DNA of 64,000 nt from Pseudorhodoferax sp. Leaf274 (GCF_001422445.1 NZ_LMNA01000026.1:124001-188000), one strand, 5' to 3'. Counted from the stretch's first letter, positions 8,675 through 18,812 are shown. The notes: generated by a model not told the origin, from the sequence alone. Numbers and translations: made by a program.

Positions 8675-9646
8675 ATGCGATCCCTGCTCACCCGCCGCGG
8701 CACCCTGGCCGCGCTGCTGCTGGCCGCCACGGCCACGGCCCCGCTCACCGCCACGGCCCAGGGCCGCCCCATCACCATCGTCGTCGGCAGCCCGGCCGGC
8801 GGCACCACCGACACGCTGGCCCGCGTGATCGGCCGCATGGTGGGCGACACGCTGGGGCAGCCGGTGGTGGTCGAGAACCGCGCCGGCGCCGGCGGCAACA
8901 TCGCGGCCAGCTTCGTCGCCAAGGCGCCGCCGGACGGCAACACCTTGCTGATGAGCTTCACGGGGCACACCATCAACGCCACGCTGTACAAGAACCTGGG
9001 CTTCGACCCGGTCAAGGACTTCACGCCGATCACCATGGTGGCCAAGGTGCCGAGCGTGCTGGTCGCGCGCAAGGGCCTGCCCTTCAACGACACCGCCGGG
9101 CTGATCGCCTACGCCAAGAAGAACCCTGGCAAGCTGAACTTCGCGATCGGCGCCCAGGGCTCCTCGCTGCACCTGGCCAGCGAGCAGTTCAAGATGGCCA
9201 CCGGCACGGACATCGTGAACGTGCCGTACAAGGGCACGGGCCCGGCACTGGCCGACGTGCTGGCTGGCACGGTGGACCTGATGTTCGCGAGCACCGTCAA
9301 CGTGCTGCCGCACCAGAAGACCGGCAGCATCCAGTTGCTGGGCGTCAGCAGCAAGGCGGCGCTGCCGCAGTTCCCGGGCGTGCCGCCGCTGGCGCAGACG
9401 GTCAAGGGCTTCGAGTCGCAGGCCTGGTTCGGCCTGTTCGGCCCGGCGAAGATGCCCAAGGACGTGACCGACAAGCTCTATGCCGCGGTCAAGAAGGCCG
9501 TGGAGTCGCCTGCCTACCAGGAGCGCATGCACACCGAGGCCGCCAGCGCCGTCGACATGACGCCCGAGGCGTTCGCGAAGTTCGTGGCGCAGGACGTGCA
9601 GGACTGGGCCCAAATCATCAAGGCCTCGGGCGCGACCGTCGAATGA
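8675..9646 (+). CDS. Bug-family substrate-binding protein, first gene of hydratase/lyase operon
   Basis: A 323-residue periplasmic receptor with signal peptide (RRGTLAALLLAATATAPLTATAQ) and family motifs TIVVGSPAGGTTDTLAR, GQPVVVENRAGAGGNIAA and PDGNTLLMS. Its stop overlaps the hydratase large-subunit ATG (ATGA at 9643-9646), so the receptor is coupled to intracellular enzymes. That suggests it binds the compound the enzymes process, for example an unsaturated or hydroxylated di- or tricarboxylate (inference). Confidence 0.92.
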   Translation: MRSLLTRRGTLAALLLAATATAPLTATAQGRPITIVVGSPAGGTTDTLARVIGRMVGDTLGQPVVVENRAGAGGNIAASFVAKAPPDGNTLLMSFTGHTINATLYKNLGFDPVKDFTPITMVAKVPSVLVARKGLPFNDTAGLIAYAKKNPGKLNFAIGAQGSSLHLASEQFKMATGTDIVNVPYKGTGPALADVLAGTVDLMFASTVNVLPHQKTGSIQLLGVSSKAALPQFPGVPPLAQTVKGFESQAWFGLFGPAKMPKDVTDKLYAAVKKAVESPAYQERMHTEAASAVDMTPEAFAKFVAQDVQDWAQIIKASGATVE

Positions 9647-10923
9647 ACGCCGCCAGCACACCGCAGACGCTGGCGCAAAAGCTGGTGGCCCGCGCCGCCG
9701 GCCTGCCGCACGTGACGCCGGGCGAGACCGTGACCTGCAAGGTCGACCTGGCCATGATGCACGACTCGGGCGGGCCGCGCCGCGTCAAGCCCAAGCTGGA
9801 CGAGCTCGGCGCCAGGGTGTGGGACCCCGCCAAGGTGGTGGTGGTGACCGACCACTACGTGCCCGCGCACGACGCCGACAGCCGCGCCATCGTGCAGATC
9901 GCGCGCGACTGGGTGCGCGAGGCCGGCGTGGCCCGCTTCCACGACATGGAGGGCATCTGCCACGTGGTCGTGCCGCAGAAGGGCTACCTGCGCCCCGGCA
10001 TGTTCGCGGTGGGTGGCGACAGCCACTCGCCCACGGGCGGGGCCTTCGGCGCCTACATGTTCGGCGTCGGCGCGACCGACATGCTGGGCGTGCTCGTGAC
10101 CGGCGAGATCTGGCTGCAGGTGCCGCACACCATCCGCATGGTGTGGGACGGGCGGCTCGCGCACGGCGTCTCGGCCAAGGACATGATGCTGTACCTGTGC
10201 CGGCGCTTCGGCATGGAGGGCGGCCAGTACCAGGCCGTCGAGTACGCGGGCAGCGCGGTGCAGGCCCTGCCCATGCAGGAGCGCATGACGCTGGCCAACA
10301 TGACGGCCGAACTGGGCGGCCAGGCCGGCCTGGTGGCGCCCGACGAGACCACGCGGGCCTGGCTGGCGCAGGCCGGCGCCTTGGAGGTGGACACCGCCCC
10401 CTGGCACACCGACCCCGGCGCCCCCCTGCTGGCCGAACACCGCTTCGATGCCGCCGCGCTGCCGCCCCAGGTGGCCGAGCCGCACAGCCCGGCACGCGGG
10501 CACGACGTGGATGCGCTGGCCGGCACCGCGATCAACCTCGCCTACGTGGGTGCCTGCACCGGCGCCAAGCTGGAGGACCTGCGCATGGCCGCCCAGGTGC
10601 TGCGCGGCCGCCAGGTCGCGCGCGGCGTGCGGCTGCTGGTGGCACCGGCCAGCCTGCAGGACCAGCACCAGGCCCAGGCCGAAGGCACCCTGGCCGCGTT
10701 GACGGACGCCGGCGCCAAGTTGCTGCCCACGGGCTGCGGCGCCTGCGCCGGCTACGGCGAGCACACCTTCGGCGACGACACCGTGGCCATCAGCACCACG
10801 GCGCGCAACTTCAAGGGCCGCATGGGCTCGGCCCAGGCGCAGATCTACCTGGGTTCGCCCTGGACCGTGGCCGCCTCGGCCGTCGCCGGCCGCGTGGCCG
10901 ATCCGCGGGAGATGCTGCAGTGA
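9643..10923 (+). CDS. Aconitase-superfamily hydratase, large subunit (LeuC/DmdA-like)
   Basis: A 426-residue [4Fe-4S] hydro-lyase large subunit. The cluster cysteines are in GACTGAK (Cys305) and TGCGACAG (Cys365, Cys368). Other family landmarks are KVDLAMMHDSGG, DHYVPAHDA and GGDSHSPTGGAFG. Family choices are 3-isopropylmalate dehydratase, homoaconitase and 2,3-dimethylmaleate hydratase. The adjacent PEP-mutase-type lyase favours the last or a related citraconate-type hydration, not leucine synthesis, because leuB and leuA are absent. It probably pairs with the next gene. Confidence 0.88.
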   Translation: MNAASTPQTLAQKLVARAAGLPHVTPGETVTCKVDLAMMHDSGGPRRVKPKLDELGARVWDPAKVVVVTDHYVPAHDADSRAIVQIARDWVREAGVARFHDMEGICHVVVPQKGYLRPGMFAVGGDSHSPTGGAFGAYMFGVGATDMLGVLVTGEIWLQVPHTIRMVWDGRLAHGVSAKDMMLYLCRRFGMEGGQYQAVEYAGSAVQALPMQERMTLANMTAELGGQAGLVAPDETTRAWLAQAGALEVDTAPWHTDPGAPLLAEHRFDAAALPPQVAEPHSPARGHDVDALAGTAINLAYVGACTGAKLEDLRMAAQVLRGRQVARGVRLLVAPASLQDQHQAQAEGTLAALTDAGAKLLPTGCGACAGYGEHTFGDDTVAISTTARNFKGRMGSAQAQIYLGSPWTVAASAVAGRVADPREMLQ

Positions 10924-11447
10924 GCCACGACCTGCTTCCCGCCACCGGCCAGGCCTGGCTGTTCGGCGACGACCTCAACACCGACCTGCTGGCACCGGGC
11001 CGCTACATGAAGCTGCCGATCGCCGGGATCGCGCAGCACTGCCTGGAATCGGTGGAGCCGCGCTTCGCCGCCGAAGCGCGCGCCGGCGACATCCTGTTCG
11101 CGGGCCGCAACTTCGGCGCGGGCTCCTCGCGCGAGCAGGCGGCCGAGGTGCTGCGCCACCTGGGCATCGCCTGCGTGGTCGCGCAGTCGTTCTCGGGCAT
11201 CTTCTACCGCAACGCCTTCAACCTGGGCCTGCCGCTGCTGGTCTGCGCCGAGGCCCCCACGGTCGCGGCCGGGTCGCCCGTGGCCTGCGACCTGGACAAC
11301 GCCACCGTGCACGACCACCGCAGCGGCCGCCCGCTGGCCTGCGTGGCGCCGCCCGCCCACCTCATCGCCATGGTCCGCGCCGGCGGCCTGGTGCCCCATC
11401 TCGCCCAACGCCTGGCTGCCCAGCGCGCCGCCACACCCACCGCATGA
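10920..11447 (+). CDS. Aconitase-superfamily hydratase, small subunit (LeuD/DmdB-like)
   Basis: A 175-residue swivel-domain subunit. It starts at GTG 10920, overlapping the large-subunit stop (GTGA). Motifs are FGDDLNTDLLAPGRYM, the substrate loop AGRNFGAGSSREQAAEVL and SFSGIFYRNAFNLGLPL. The GSSREQ loop is the standard substrate-recognition segment. It overlaps the lyase gene by four bases. I expect an obligate heterodimer with the large subunit. Confidence 0.9.
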   Translation: MSHDLLPATGQAWLFGDDLNTDLLAPGRYMKLPIAGIAQHCLESVEPRFAAEARAGDILFAGRNFGAGSSREQAAEVLRHLGIACVVAQSFSGIFYRNAFNLGLPLLVCAEAPTVAAGSPVACDLDNATVHDHRSGRPLACVAPPAHLIAMVRAGGLVPHLAQRLAAQRAATPTA

Positions 11448-12301
11448 CCTCGCTCAAGAACCGGCTGCAGTCGCCGGACATCGTCACCGCCCCCGGCGTC
11501 TACGACGCCTTCTCCGCGCTGCTGGTGCAGCAGGCCGGCTTCGATGCCGCCTACCTGTCGGGCGCCAGCATCGCCTACACGCGCTTCGGCCGGCCCGACA
11601 TCGGCCTGCTGTCGCTGGACGACGTGGCGCACGTGGCGGGCAGCATCCGCGAGCGCGTGGACCTGCACCTCGTCGTCGATGCCGACACCGGCTTCGGCAA
11701 CGCGCTGAACGTGCAGCGCACGGTGCGCCTGCTCGAACGCGCCGGCGCCAGCGCCATCCAGCTCGAAGACCAGACCAGCCCCAAGCGCTGCGGCCACCTG
11801 GACGGCAAGACGCTGGTCCCCGCGGCCGAGATGGCCGGCAAGATCCGCGCGGCCGTGGACGCGCGCCGCAGCGCCGACACGCTGGTCGTGGCCCGCACCG
11901 ACGCGGTGGCCGTCGAGGGCCTGGACGCCGCCCTCGACCGTGCGGACCGCTATGCCGACGCCGGCGCCGACGTGCTGTTCGTCGAAGCCCTGCGCACACC
12001 GGCCGACATGGCCACGGCCCTCGAGCGCCTGGCGCCGCGCGCGCCCATGCTGGCCAACATGGTGGAAGGCGGCAAGACGCCCATCCTGCCCGCGGCCGAG
12101 CTGCAGGCCCTGGGCTACCGCATCGCCATCTTCCCGGGTGGCACGGTGCGTGCGCTGAGCTTCGCGTTGCAGGGCTACCTGGCCAGCCTGCGCACGCACG
12201 GCACGACCGAACCCTGGTGGCCGCAGATGCTGCAGTTCGACCAGTTGAACGAGCTCATCGGCACGCCCGAGATGCTGGCGCAGGGCAAGCGGTACGGGTG
12301 A
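11444..12301 (+). CDS. Isocitrate lyase/PEP mutase family lyase (2,3-dimethylmalate lyase-like)
   Basis: A 285-residue TIM-barrel enzyme with the family signature SPKRCGH, catalytic Cys116, and Mg-binding acids in DADTGFGN and QLEDQ. Family members with this cysteine cleave 2-methylisocitrate or 2,3-dimethylmalate to pyruvate plus a short acid. Following the aconitase-type hydratase, the simplest reading is hydration of an unsaturated methyl-dicarboxylate and then retro-aldol cleavage (inference). Carboxyphosphonoenolpyruvate mutase annotation would be misleading. Confidence 0.85.
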   Translation: MTSLKNRLQSPDIVTAPGVYDAFSALLVQQAGFDAAYLSGASIAYTRFGRPDIGLLSLDDVAHVAGSIRERVDLHLVVDADTGFGNALNVQRTVRLLERAGASAIQLEDQTSPKRCGHLDGKTLVPAAEMAGKIRAAVDARRSADTLVVARTDAVAVEGLDAALDRADRYADAGADVLFVEALRTPADMATALERLAPRAPMLANMVEGGKTPILPAAELQALGYRIAIFPGGTVRALSFALQGYLASLRTHGTTEPWWPQMLQFDQLNELIGTPEMLAQGKRYG

Positions 12302-12327
12302 GCCGCCGGGCCGCGTACAGTGGCCCC

Positions 12328-13110
12328 ATGACCGCCCCCGACGCACCCCTGCCGCGCTTCCACCAGGTGCGGCTGGTGCTGCGCGAACGCCTCAAGACCG
12401 GCGTCTACGAGCGCGGGCTGCCGCTGCCCGGCGAGCGCCAGCTGGCCGAGGAGTTCGGCGTGGCGCGGGTGACCATCCGTTCCGCGCTGGCCCGGCTGGA
12501 GGAGGAGGGCCTGGTCGTGCGCCTGCGCGGCAAGGGCACGCTGCCGGCCACGCAGGCCGAGCCGCCCGGGCACCTGCGGCTGCGCGGCGGCCTGCTGGAC
12601 AACATCGTCAACATGGGCCTGCGCACGCGCGTGGCGGTGCTGGAGCGGCGCCTGCTGCCCGCGCCCTCGCACGCGGCCGAGGCGCTGCGCGTGCCGCCGG
12701 GCAGCCGCGTGCTCAAGGTCGTGCGCGTGCGCAAGTTCAAGGGCCAGCCCATCGCCTACACCGAGGTGTTCCTGCCGCCCGACCTGGCCGACGCGGTGGA
12801 CAAGCCCACGCTGCAGGACGTGCCGATGCTGGTGGCGCTGGAGCAGCATGGCGTGCAGGTGGAATCGGCCGAGCAGACGCTGGGCGCCGCCCTGGCCGAC
12901 CTGCACGTGGCGCAGGCCCTGCGCGTGCCGCCCGGCACGCCGCTGCTGCGCGTGGCGCGCGTGGCCTTCGACACGGCCGGCCGGCCGGTGCAGTTCCTGA
13001 CCGGGCTGTACCACCCCACGCGCTACGAGTACCACATGCAGCTCTCGCGCGTGGGCGGCGCGACCAAGGTCTGGATCGAGAACGACCGGCCGCCCGAGGC
13101 GGCGGGGTGA
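12328..13110 (+). CDS. GntR/HutC-family transcriptional regulator (UTRA domain)
   Basis: A 260-residue regulator. The N-terminal winged helix (about residues 8-75) includes LPGERQLAEEFGVARVTIRSALARLEE, cut here by family consensus. The C-terminal ligand-binding UTRA domain (about 90-240) includes VVRVRKFKGQPIAYTEVFLP. It lies 26 bases after the lyase gene, so it is probably in the same operon and senses the pathway substrate. It converges on cbpM. Confidence 0.88.
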   Translation: MTAPDAPLPRFHQVRLVLRERLKTGVYERGLPLPGERQLAEEFGVARVTIRSALARLEEEGLVVRLRGKGTLPATQAEPPGHLRLRGGLLDNIVNMGLRTRVAVLERRLLPAPSHAAEALRVPPGSRVLKVVRVRKFKGQPIAYTEVFLPPDLADAVDKPTLQDVPMLVALEQHGVQVESAEQTLGAALADLHVAQALRVPPGTPLLRVARVAFDTAGRPVQFLTGLYHPTRYEYHMQLSRVGGATKVWIENDRPPEAAG

Positions 13111-13123
13111 GCGTGGCCGTGGC

Positions 13124-13141
13124 GCGCCGGGCGCCCGGCGC
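13124..13141. terminator. Perfect 18-bp palindrome between convergent genes
   Basis: A perfect self-complementary GC sequence (GCGCCGGGC and its complement) fills the 33-base gap between the GntR and cbpM stop codons. It could act as a two-way transcription end or block to read-through. There is no T-run on either strand, so an intrinsic terminator is only a possibility. Confidence 0.4.
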
Positions 13142-13143
13142 GG

Positions 13144-13464
13144 TCAGCGGCTGCCCAGCAGGCCGCGCAGGCGCCGCACCTCGCGTTGCAGGTCGATGAT
13201 GAGCGCGGCGGCGTCCACGCCCACGTCGAAGTCGCGCTGCAGGCGCCGCGCCTGCAGCGCGCCGTGCAGCGCCTCGCTCGGGAACGACCATTGCGCGCGC
13301 GGCGCCTCGGGTGCGGTCGGCGCGATCACGCCGGCCTCCACCAGCTCCAGCACCCACTCCAGGCGGTCACCGACGGCGCGCGCGAGCTCGTCGGCGCGCA
13401 GTGGATGGTCGTCGTCCACCGGCACGCACTGCACGATGGACACCGTGGTTTGACGGATGGGCAT
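13144..13464 (-). CDS. cbpM: Chaperone modulator CbpM
   Basis: A 106-residue MerR-like helix-turn-helix modulator that binds the J domain of CbpA and inhibits it. The sequence has LRADELARAVGDRLEWVLELVEAG and a C-terminal coiled coil (IIDLQREVRRLRGLLG). It begins two bases after the cbpA stop on the same strand, the standard cbpA-cbpM arrangement. Confidence 0.85.
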   Translation of the reverse strand: MPIRQTTVSIVQCVPVDDDHPLRADELARAVGDRLEWVLELVEAGVIAPTAPEAPRAQWSFPSEALHGALQARRLQRDFDVGVDAAALIIDLQREVRRLRGLLGSR

Positions 13465-13466
13465 GT

Positions 13467-14453
13467 TCAGGCTCCTGCGGTGGCGAGGTGGGCACGCGGG
13501 TCGAAGCCCGTGCCGGCCTGGGCCAGGGCTTCGTAGGCGGCGCGGGCGGCGGCGGAATCGGCCGGTGGCAGCGCGATCTCCAGCTCCAGGTAGAGGTGGC
13601 CGGGTGGCTTGGCCGCGAAGCCGCGCTCCTTCAGGCGCAGCCTGCGTCCGCCGCGCGAGTTGGGCGGCACGCTGACCTCCACCTCGCCGCCGGCCGGCAG
13701 CGGCACCCGCACCTGGGCGCCGAGCGCCGCTTCGCTCGGCGTCACGGGCAGGCGCATGGTCAGGTCGTTGCCTTCCACGCGGTAGCGTGCGTCAGGCGCG
13801 ATGCGCACCTCCAGGAACAGGTCGCCGGCCGGCTCGCCGCCGTGGCCCGGCAGGCCCTGGCCCGCGAGCCGGATGTACTGGCCGGGCCGCACGCCCGCGG
13901 GGATGCGCACCTGCAGCGTGCGCTGCACGAACTGCGGCTCGCCCTGCGCGTCCATCTCCAGCGCACGCAGCTGCAGGGTGCGCTCGCCGCCACGGAAGGC
14001 GGTGGCCACGTCGATCTCGATGGCGGCGTGCTGGTCCTCGCCCCGCATGCGCGCCTGCCGCTGGCCGGCCTGGCGGCGCTGGGCGGCGCCGAACAGCGAG
14101 GAGAAGAAGTCGCTGAAGTCCGCGTCGTCGGCGGGGCCGCCGCCGCTGCGCTGGAAGTCGAAGCCCTGGTCCCAGCCCGGCGGCGGCGTGAAGCCCTGCC
14201 CGCCGGCGCCGGCGTGCGGGCCCGCCTGGCCGCTGGCCACGCGTTCGGCCAGCGCGTCGTAGGCGGCGCGCTTGTCCTTGTCGCGCAGCACGTCGTAGGC
14301 CTCGTTGACCTCGCGCATGCGCTGCTCGGCGTCGGCCTCCTTGCTGACGTCGGGGTGGTACTTGCGGGCGAGCTTGCGGTAGGACTTGCGGACCTCGTCG
14401 TCCGAAGCCGTCCTGGCCACGCCCAATGCACTGTAGTAGTCCTTGAAGTCCAT
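13467..14453 (-). CDS. cbpA: DnaJ-like co-chaperone CbpA
   Basis: A 328-residue co-chaperone. The J domain is residues 1-70, with the HPD motif at 33-35 that stimulates DnaK. A Gly/Phe-rich linker follows (about 75-125: [20 protein letters not shown]), then the DnaJ C-terminal substrate-binding domains without zinc fingers, which separates CbpA from DnaJ. The ATG at 14453 ([12 protein letters not shown]) is the conserved start. A sigma-32-like promoter lies about 30-60 bases upstream. Confidence 0.92.
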   Translation of the reverse strand: MDFKDYYSALGVARTASDDEVRKSYRKLARKYHPDVSKEADAEQRMREVNEAYDVLRDKDKRAAYDALAERVASGQAGPHAGAGGQGFTPPPGWDQGFDFQRSGGGPADDADFSDFFSSLFGAAQRRQAGQRQARMRGEDQHAAIEIDVATAFRGGERTLQLRALEMDAQGEPQFVQRTLQVRIPAGVRPGQYIRLAGQGLPGHGGEPAGDLFLEVRIAPDARYRVEGNDLTMRLPVTPSEAALGAQVRVPLPAGGEVEVSVPPNSRGGRRLRLKERGFAAKPPGHLYLELEIALPPADSAAARAAYEALAQAGTGFDPRAHLATAGA

Positions 14454-14485
14454 GGTGCTCCCATCGAGGGGTGATCGGACACAAG

Positions 14486-14513
14486 CATGGGGTCGCCCGC
14501 GCACGATTGCAAG
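14486..14513 (-). promoter_or_regulatory. Predicted RpoH (sigma-32) promoter of cbpA-cbpM
   Basis: On the minus strand a CTTGCAA box (14507-14513) and a CCCCATG box (14486-14492) are separated by 14 bases. The sigma-32 consensus is CTTGAAA and CCCCAT with an 11-16 base spacer. The predicted transcript would start about 25 bases before the cbpA ATG. This matches a heat-shock role for the operon. Confidence 0.6.
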
Positions 14514-14662
14514 GGGCCTTGCCAGGGCGCGCACGCCCTCTCGCCGTCGGCCGCTGCCTACGCCAGCGCGCCGTGTCGGCCGGCTGTGCCCGGCGCATCC
14601 TTGCGCGACGCTCACGGCACAACATCCCGCGTGCCATGTCGGCGCGCGGCAGGAGCCCCACG

Positions 14663-15334
14663 ATGCAACCATCCGACACCTGCGCCCCCGGCGCAGACTG
14701 CGACCTCGCGCTCACGCGGCGCAACCTGCTTTTGGCCAGCGCGGCCGGCGTGGCCGCGGGCGGCGCCCACGCCGCTGGGCCGGCGACACCGGCCGCGGCC
14801 CGGCCGGCTGCCGGTGCCATGCCCCTGCACCGCCTCACGCTGACAGTGAACGGCCAGCCCCACACCGTGGAACTGGACACCCGCACCACGCTGCTCGACC
14901 TGCTGCGCGAGAACCTGCACCTGACCGGCAGCAAGAAGGGCTGCGACCACGGCCAGTGCGGCGCCTGCACCGTCATCGCCGACGGGCGACGCATCAACGC
15001 CTGCCTGTCGCTGGCGCTGCTGCACGAAGGCGGCAGCGTGACCACCATCGAGGGCCTGGGCACACCCAAGCAGTTGCACCCGATGCAGGCAGCCTTCGTC
15101 AAGCACGACGGCTACCAGTGCGGTTACTGCACGCCAGGGCAGATCTGCTCGGCCGTGGCCGTGATCGACGAGGTGCGCGCCGGCATTCCGAGCCACGTGA
15201 GCGCCGACCTGAACGCCAAGCCTTTGCTGTCGGCCCAGGAACTGCGCGAGCGCATGAGCGGCAACATCTGCCGCTGCGGGGCGTACTCCAACATCGTCGA
15301 GGCGATCACGGAAGTGGCCGGAGCCCGGTCATGA
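14663..15334 (+). CDS. paoA: Periplasmic aldehyde oxidoreductase, 2Fe-2S subunit PaoA
   Basis: A 223-residue iron-sulfur subunit of a xanthine-dehydrogenase-family enzyme. A twin-arginine signal ([16 protein letters not shown]) precedes the plant-type ferredoxin domain ([11 protein letters not shown]) and the second 2Fe-2S domain ([21 protein letters not shown]). I chose ATG 14663 because AGGAG lies 7 bases upstream; an ATG at 14636 is possible. The stop overlaps paoB. The Tat signal exports the folded trimer. Confidence 0.92.
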   Translation: MQPSDTCAPGADCDLALTRRNLLLASAAGVAAGGAHAAGPATPAAARPAAGAMPLHRLTLTVNGQPHTVELDTRTTLLDLLRENLHLTGSKKGCDHGQCGACTVIADGRRINACLSLALLHEGGSVTTIEGLGTPKQLHPMQAAFVKHDGYQCGYCTPGQICSAVAVIDEVRAGIPSHVSADLNAKPLLSAQELRERMSGNICRCGAYSNIVEAITEVAGARS

Positions 15335-16287
15335 AGGCCTTCACCTTCGAACGCGCCCGCAGCCCCGCCGAAGCCGCAGCGGCCGCGGCCCGCACGCCGG
15401 GCGCACGCTTCATCGCCGGGGGCACCAACCTCGTCGACCTCATGAAGCTGCAGATCGAGACGCCGCCGCACCTGATCGACGTGAACGGCCTGGCGCTGGA
15501 CCGCATCGAGCCGGCATCCGGCGGCGGCCTGCGCATCGGCGCGCTGGTGCGCAACACCGATCTGGCGGCCGACGCCCGCGTGCGCAAGGACTACGCCGTG
15601 CTGTCCCGCGCGCTGCTGGCGGGCGCCTCGGGCCAGCTGCGCAACAAGGCCACCACGGCGGGCAACCTGCTGCAGCGCACGCGCTGCCCCTACTTCTACG
15701 ACACCGCACAGGCCTGCAACAAGCGCAAGCCGGGCAGCGGCTGCGCGGCCATGGACGGCATCAACCGCCAGCACGCCATCGTCGGCACCAGCACGGCCTG
15801 CATCGCCACGCACCCGAGCGACATGGCCGTGGCCATGCGGGTGCTGGACGCGACGGTGGAGACCGTGCAGCCCAGCGGCGCCACGCGCACCATCCCGATC
15901 GCCGACTTCCACCGGCTGCCCGGCAACACGCCGCAGCGCGAGACGGCGCTCGAACCCGGCGAGCTGATCACCGCGGTGACGCTGCCCGCGCCGGTGGGCG
16001 GCAGGCACGAGTACCGCAAGGTGCGCGACCGCGCCTCCTACGCCTTCGCGCTGGTCTCCGTGGCCGCCATCGTGCAGCGAGACGGCCGCGGGCGCGTGGC
16101 GCTGGGCGGCGTGGCGCACAAGCCCTGGCGCATGGAGGCGGCCGAAGCGGCGCTGCCCAATGGCGCCGCCGCGTTCACGGCGCAGCTGCTGGCCGGCGCG
16201 CGCACCACCGAGCACAACGCCTTCAAGCCGCAACTGGTGGCACGCACGCTCTCCGATGTGCTGATGGAAACCGGGAAGACCACATGA
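15331..16287 (+). CDS. paoB: Periplasmic aldehyde oxidoreductase, FAD subunit PaoB
   Basis: A 318-residue FAD-binding subunit. FAD motifs are [13 protein letters not shown] and [12 protein letters not shown]. The PaoB-specific insertion has cysteines in [19 protein letters not shown] and [10 protein letters not shown], which hold an extra [4Fe-4S] cluster in E. coli PaoB. That insertion separates Pao enzymes from classic xanthine dehydrogenases. Start and stop overlap paoA and paoC in ATGA junctions. Confidence 0.92.
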   Translation: MKAFTFERARSPAEAAAAAARTPGARFIAGGTNLVDLMKLQIETPPHLIDVNGLALDRIEPASGGGLRIGALVRNTDLAADARVRKDYAVLSRALLAGASGQLRNKATTAGNLLQRTRCPYFYDTAQACNKRKPGSGCAAMDGINRQHAIVGTSTACIATHPSDMAVAMRVLDATVETVQPSGATRTIPIADFHRLPGNTPQRETALEPGELITAVTLPAPVGGRHEYRKVRDRASYAFALVSVAAIVQRDGRGRVALGGVAHKPWRMEAAEAALPNGAAAFTAQLLAGARTTEHNAFKPQLVARTLSDVLMETGKTT

Positions 16288-18500
16288 AATTCGAAGCCCC
16301 CGCCACCACCAACCCGATCGACCAGCTCAAGGTCGTCGGCCGCCCGCTGAACCGCATCGACGGGCCGTACAAGACCACCGGCACCGCACCCTACGCCTAC
16401 GAGCACCACGAGGTGCCCGGCGACATCGCCTACGGCGTGGTCGTGGGCGCCGGCATCGCCAAGGGGCGCATCGCATCGATGGACACCCGCGCGGCCCAGG
16501 CCGCGCCGGGCGTGCTGTCGGTCGTCACCGCGCGCAACGCCGGCAAGCTGGGCAAGGGCAAGATGAACACCGCCAAGCTGCTCGGTGGCCCGCAGGTCGA
16601 CCACTACCACCAGGCCATCGCGCTGGTGGTGGCGCAGACCTTCGAGCAGGCGCGCGCCGCGGCCGAACTGGTGCAGGTGCGCTACGAAAGCGTCCGCGGC
16701 GCCTACGACCTGTCGCTCGTCAAGGACAGCGCCAAGACGCCCAAGCCCAACGAGAACACCGGCCCCACCGAGACCAGCGTCGGCGACTTCGACGGCGCCT
16801 ACGCCGCGGCCGCGGTGCAGCTGGACTGCACCTACACCACGCCGGACCAGTCGCACGCGATGATGGAGCCGCATGCCACGCTGGCGGTCTGGAACGACGA
16901 CGGCGCGCTCACCGTGTGGACCGCCAACCAGATGATCGACTGGGGCGTGGGCGACCTCGCGCGCACGCTGGGCATGCCCAAGGACAAGGTGCGCCTGATC
17001 TCGCCGTTCATCGGCGGCGGCTTCGGCGGCAAGCTGTTCGTGCGGGCCGACGCCGTGCTGGCCGCCCTGGGCGCCCGCGCTGCCAAGCGGCCGGTGAAGG
17101 TGGCGCTGCAGCGCCCGCTGATCGCCAACAACACCACGCACCGCCCCGCCACCATCCAGCGCATCCGCCTGGGCGCGGGCAAGGACGGCCGCCTGACCGC
17201 GGTCGCGCACGAGAGCTGGTCGGGCGACCTGCCCGGCGGCGGGCCCGAAACGGCGGTGAACCAGACACGGCTGCTGTACGCCGGCGCCAACCGCATGACG
17301 GCGATGAAGCTCGCGGTGCTCGACCTGCCCGAGGGCAACGCCATGCGCGCGCCCGGCGAGGCGCCGGGCATGATGGCGCTGGAGGTGGCCATGGACGAGA
17401 TGGCCGAGCGGCTGGGCATGGACCCGATCGCCTTCCGCATCCTCAACGACACGCAGGTCGACCCGGAGAAGCCCGCGCGCCCGTTCACGCAGCGCCAGCT
17501 GGCGCAATGCCTGCGCCAGGGCGCCGAGCGCTTCGGCTGGAACGCGCGCCAGGCGCGGCCCGGCCAGCAGCGCGACGGCCGCTGGCTGGTCGGCCTGGGC
17601 GTGGCGGCGGCGTTCCGCAACAACATGCTGCAGACCTCGGCCGCGCGCGTGCGGCTGGACACCCAGGGCCAGCTGACGGTGGACACCGACATGACCGACA
17701 TCGGCACCGGCAGCTACACCATCCTGGCGCAGACCGCGGCCGAGACCATGGGCCTGCCGCTGGAGCGCGTCACCGTGCGGCTGGGCGATTCGCTGCTGCC
17801 CGTGTCCTGCGGCTCGGGCGGCCAGTGGGGCGCAGCCAACTCCACGGCCGGCGTCTATGCAGCATGCATGGCGCTGCGCAAGCAGGTGGCCGAGCGGCTG
17901 GGCGTGGACGCCGAACAGGCGCAGTTCGTCGACGGCCAGGTGGTCGTCGGCGGGCGCAGCCTGCCGATCAAGCAGGCCGTGGCCGACCGCGAGCTGGTGG
18001 CCGAGGACAAGATCGAGTACGACAAGGCGCTGTCGGAGAAGGCCCAGCAATCGACCTTCGGCGCGCACTTCGTCGAAGTGGGCGTGGACATGGCCACCTG
18101 CGAGATCCGCGTGCGCCGCATGCTGGCCGTCTGCGCGGCCGGCCGCATCCTGAACCCCAAGACCGCCCGCAGCCAGGTGATCGGCGCGATGACCATGGGC
18201 GTGGGCGCCGCGCTGATGGAAGACCTGGCCGTGGACAAGCGGCGCGGGTTCTTCGTCAACCACGACCTGGCCGGCTACGAGGTGCCGGTGCATGCCGACA
18301 TCCCGCACCAGGAGGTGGTGTTCCTGGACGAGACCGACCCGATGTCCACGCCGCTCAAGGCCAAGGGCGTGGGGGAACTCGGCATCTGCGGCGTCGGCGC
18401 GGCGGTGGCCAACGCCATCTACAACGCCACCGGCGTGCGCGTGCGCGATTACCCGATCACGCTGGACAAGCTGCTCAAGGGAATGCCGCTGGCCACTTGA
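16284..18500 (+). CDS. paoC: Periplasmic aldehyde oxidoreductase, molybdenum subunit PaoC
   Basis: A 738-residue molybdopterin-cytosine-dinucleotide subunit. It carries the two Mo-binding domains, [13 protein letters not shown], the active-site region [28 protein letters not shown], and the catalytic glutamate (about Glu698) in GVGELGICG. The enzyme oxidises aromatic and other aldehydes in the periplasm for detoxification. The MCD-insertion chaperone paoD does not follow, so it must be elsewhere or replaced by another XdhC-type protein. Confidence 0.92.
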   Translation: MKFEAPATTNPIDQLKVVGRPLNRIDGPYKTTGTAPYAYEHHEVPGDIAYGVVVGAGIAKGRIASMDTRAAQAAPGVLSVVTARNAGKLGKGKMNTAKLLGGPQVDHYHQAIALVVAQTFEQARAAAELVQVRYESVRGAYDLSLVKDSAKTPKPNENTGPTETSVGDFDGAYAAAAVQLDCTYTTPDQSHAMMEPHATLAVWNDDGALTVWTANQMIDWGVGDLARTLGMPKDKVRLISPFIGGGFGGKLFVRADAVLAALGARAAKRPVKVALQRPLIANNTTHRPATIQRIRLGAGKDGRLTAVAHESWSGDLPGGGPETAVNQTRLLYAGANRMTAMKLAVLDLPEGNAMRAPGEAPGMMALEVAMDEMAERLGMDPIAFRILNDTQVDPEKPARPFTQRQLAQCLRQGAERFGWNARQARPGQQRDGRWLVGLGVAAAFRNNMLQTSAARVRLDTQGQLTVDTDMTDIGTGSYTILAQTAAETMGLPLERVTVRLGDSLLPVSCGSGGQWGAANSTAGVYAACMALRKQVAERLGVDAEQAQFVDGQVVVGGRSLPIKQAVADRELVAEDKIEYDKALSEKAQQSTFGAHFVEVGVDMATCEIRVRRMLAVCAAGRILNPKTARSQVIGAMTMGVGAALMEDLAVDKRRGFFVNHDLAGYEVPVHADIPHQEVVFLDETDPMSTPLKAKGVGELGICGVGAAVANAIYNATGVRVRDYPITLDKLLKGMPLAT

Positions 18501-18812
18501 GCTCTCACGCACGAGGGGACATCGTGGGTGGCTCATGCTGGCCCTGATGCCCCGTGGGCAGGCTGTGGCGGCAGTCGAGCCACCCCACGACCAGTGAGGT
18601 GCGCCGCCCAGGTCTGAAGAGGGGATCGACGTCACCATGGGAGGTCGTCGACTCCTGCCGTCTTTCAGCAAGTCCCGGCGGTGCACTGCGATCGAGGAGC
18701 GCCAGGTGATGGAGGGCGCGCTCACCATATCGTGCAGGTGAGGTACCGGCCCGATCCGCACGCGGTCAAGGTGGCTGAAGGTATCCTCGCCCCTCGATTT
18801 GCAAGCTGACCG
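18501..18812. other. Gene-free 312-base stretch at left edge of degraded R-M island
   Basis: No credible reading frame, tRNA or inverted repeat stands out. It separates paoC from the hsdM remnant and probably marks the left boundary of the foreign type I restriction locus. Confidence 0.5.

Noticed and set aside
9643-11447. Leucine biosynthesis leuC-leuD
   Set aside because: Neighbours are a Bug receptor, a PEP-mutase-type lyase and GntR; leuA and leuB are absent, so a catabolic hydratase is more likely.
18501-18812. Possible transposase or integrase remnant at the island edge
   Set aside because: No recognisable motif or terminal inverted repeat could be read in the stretch.
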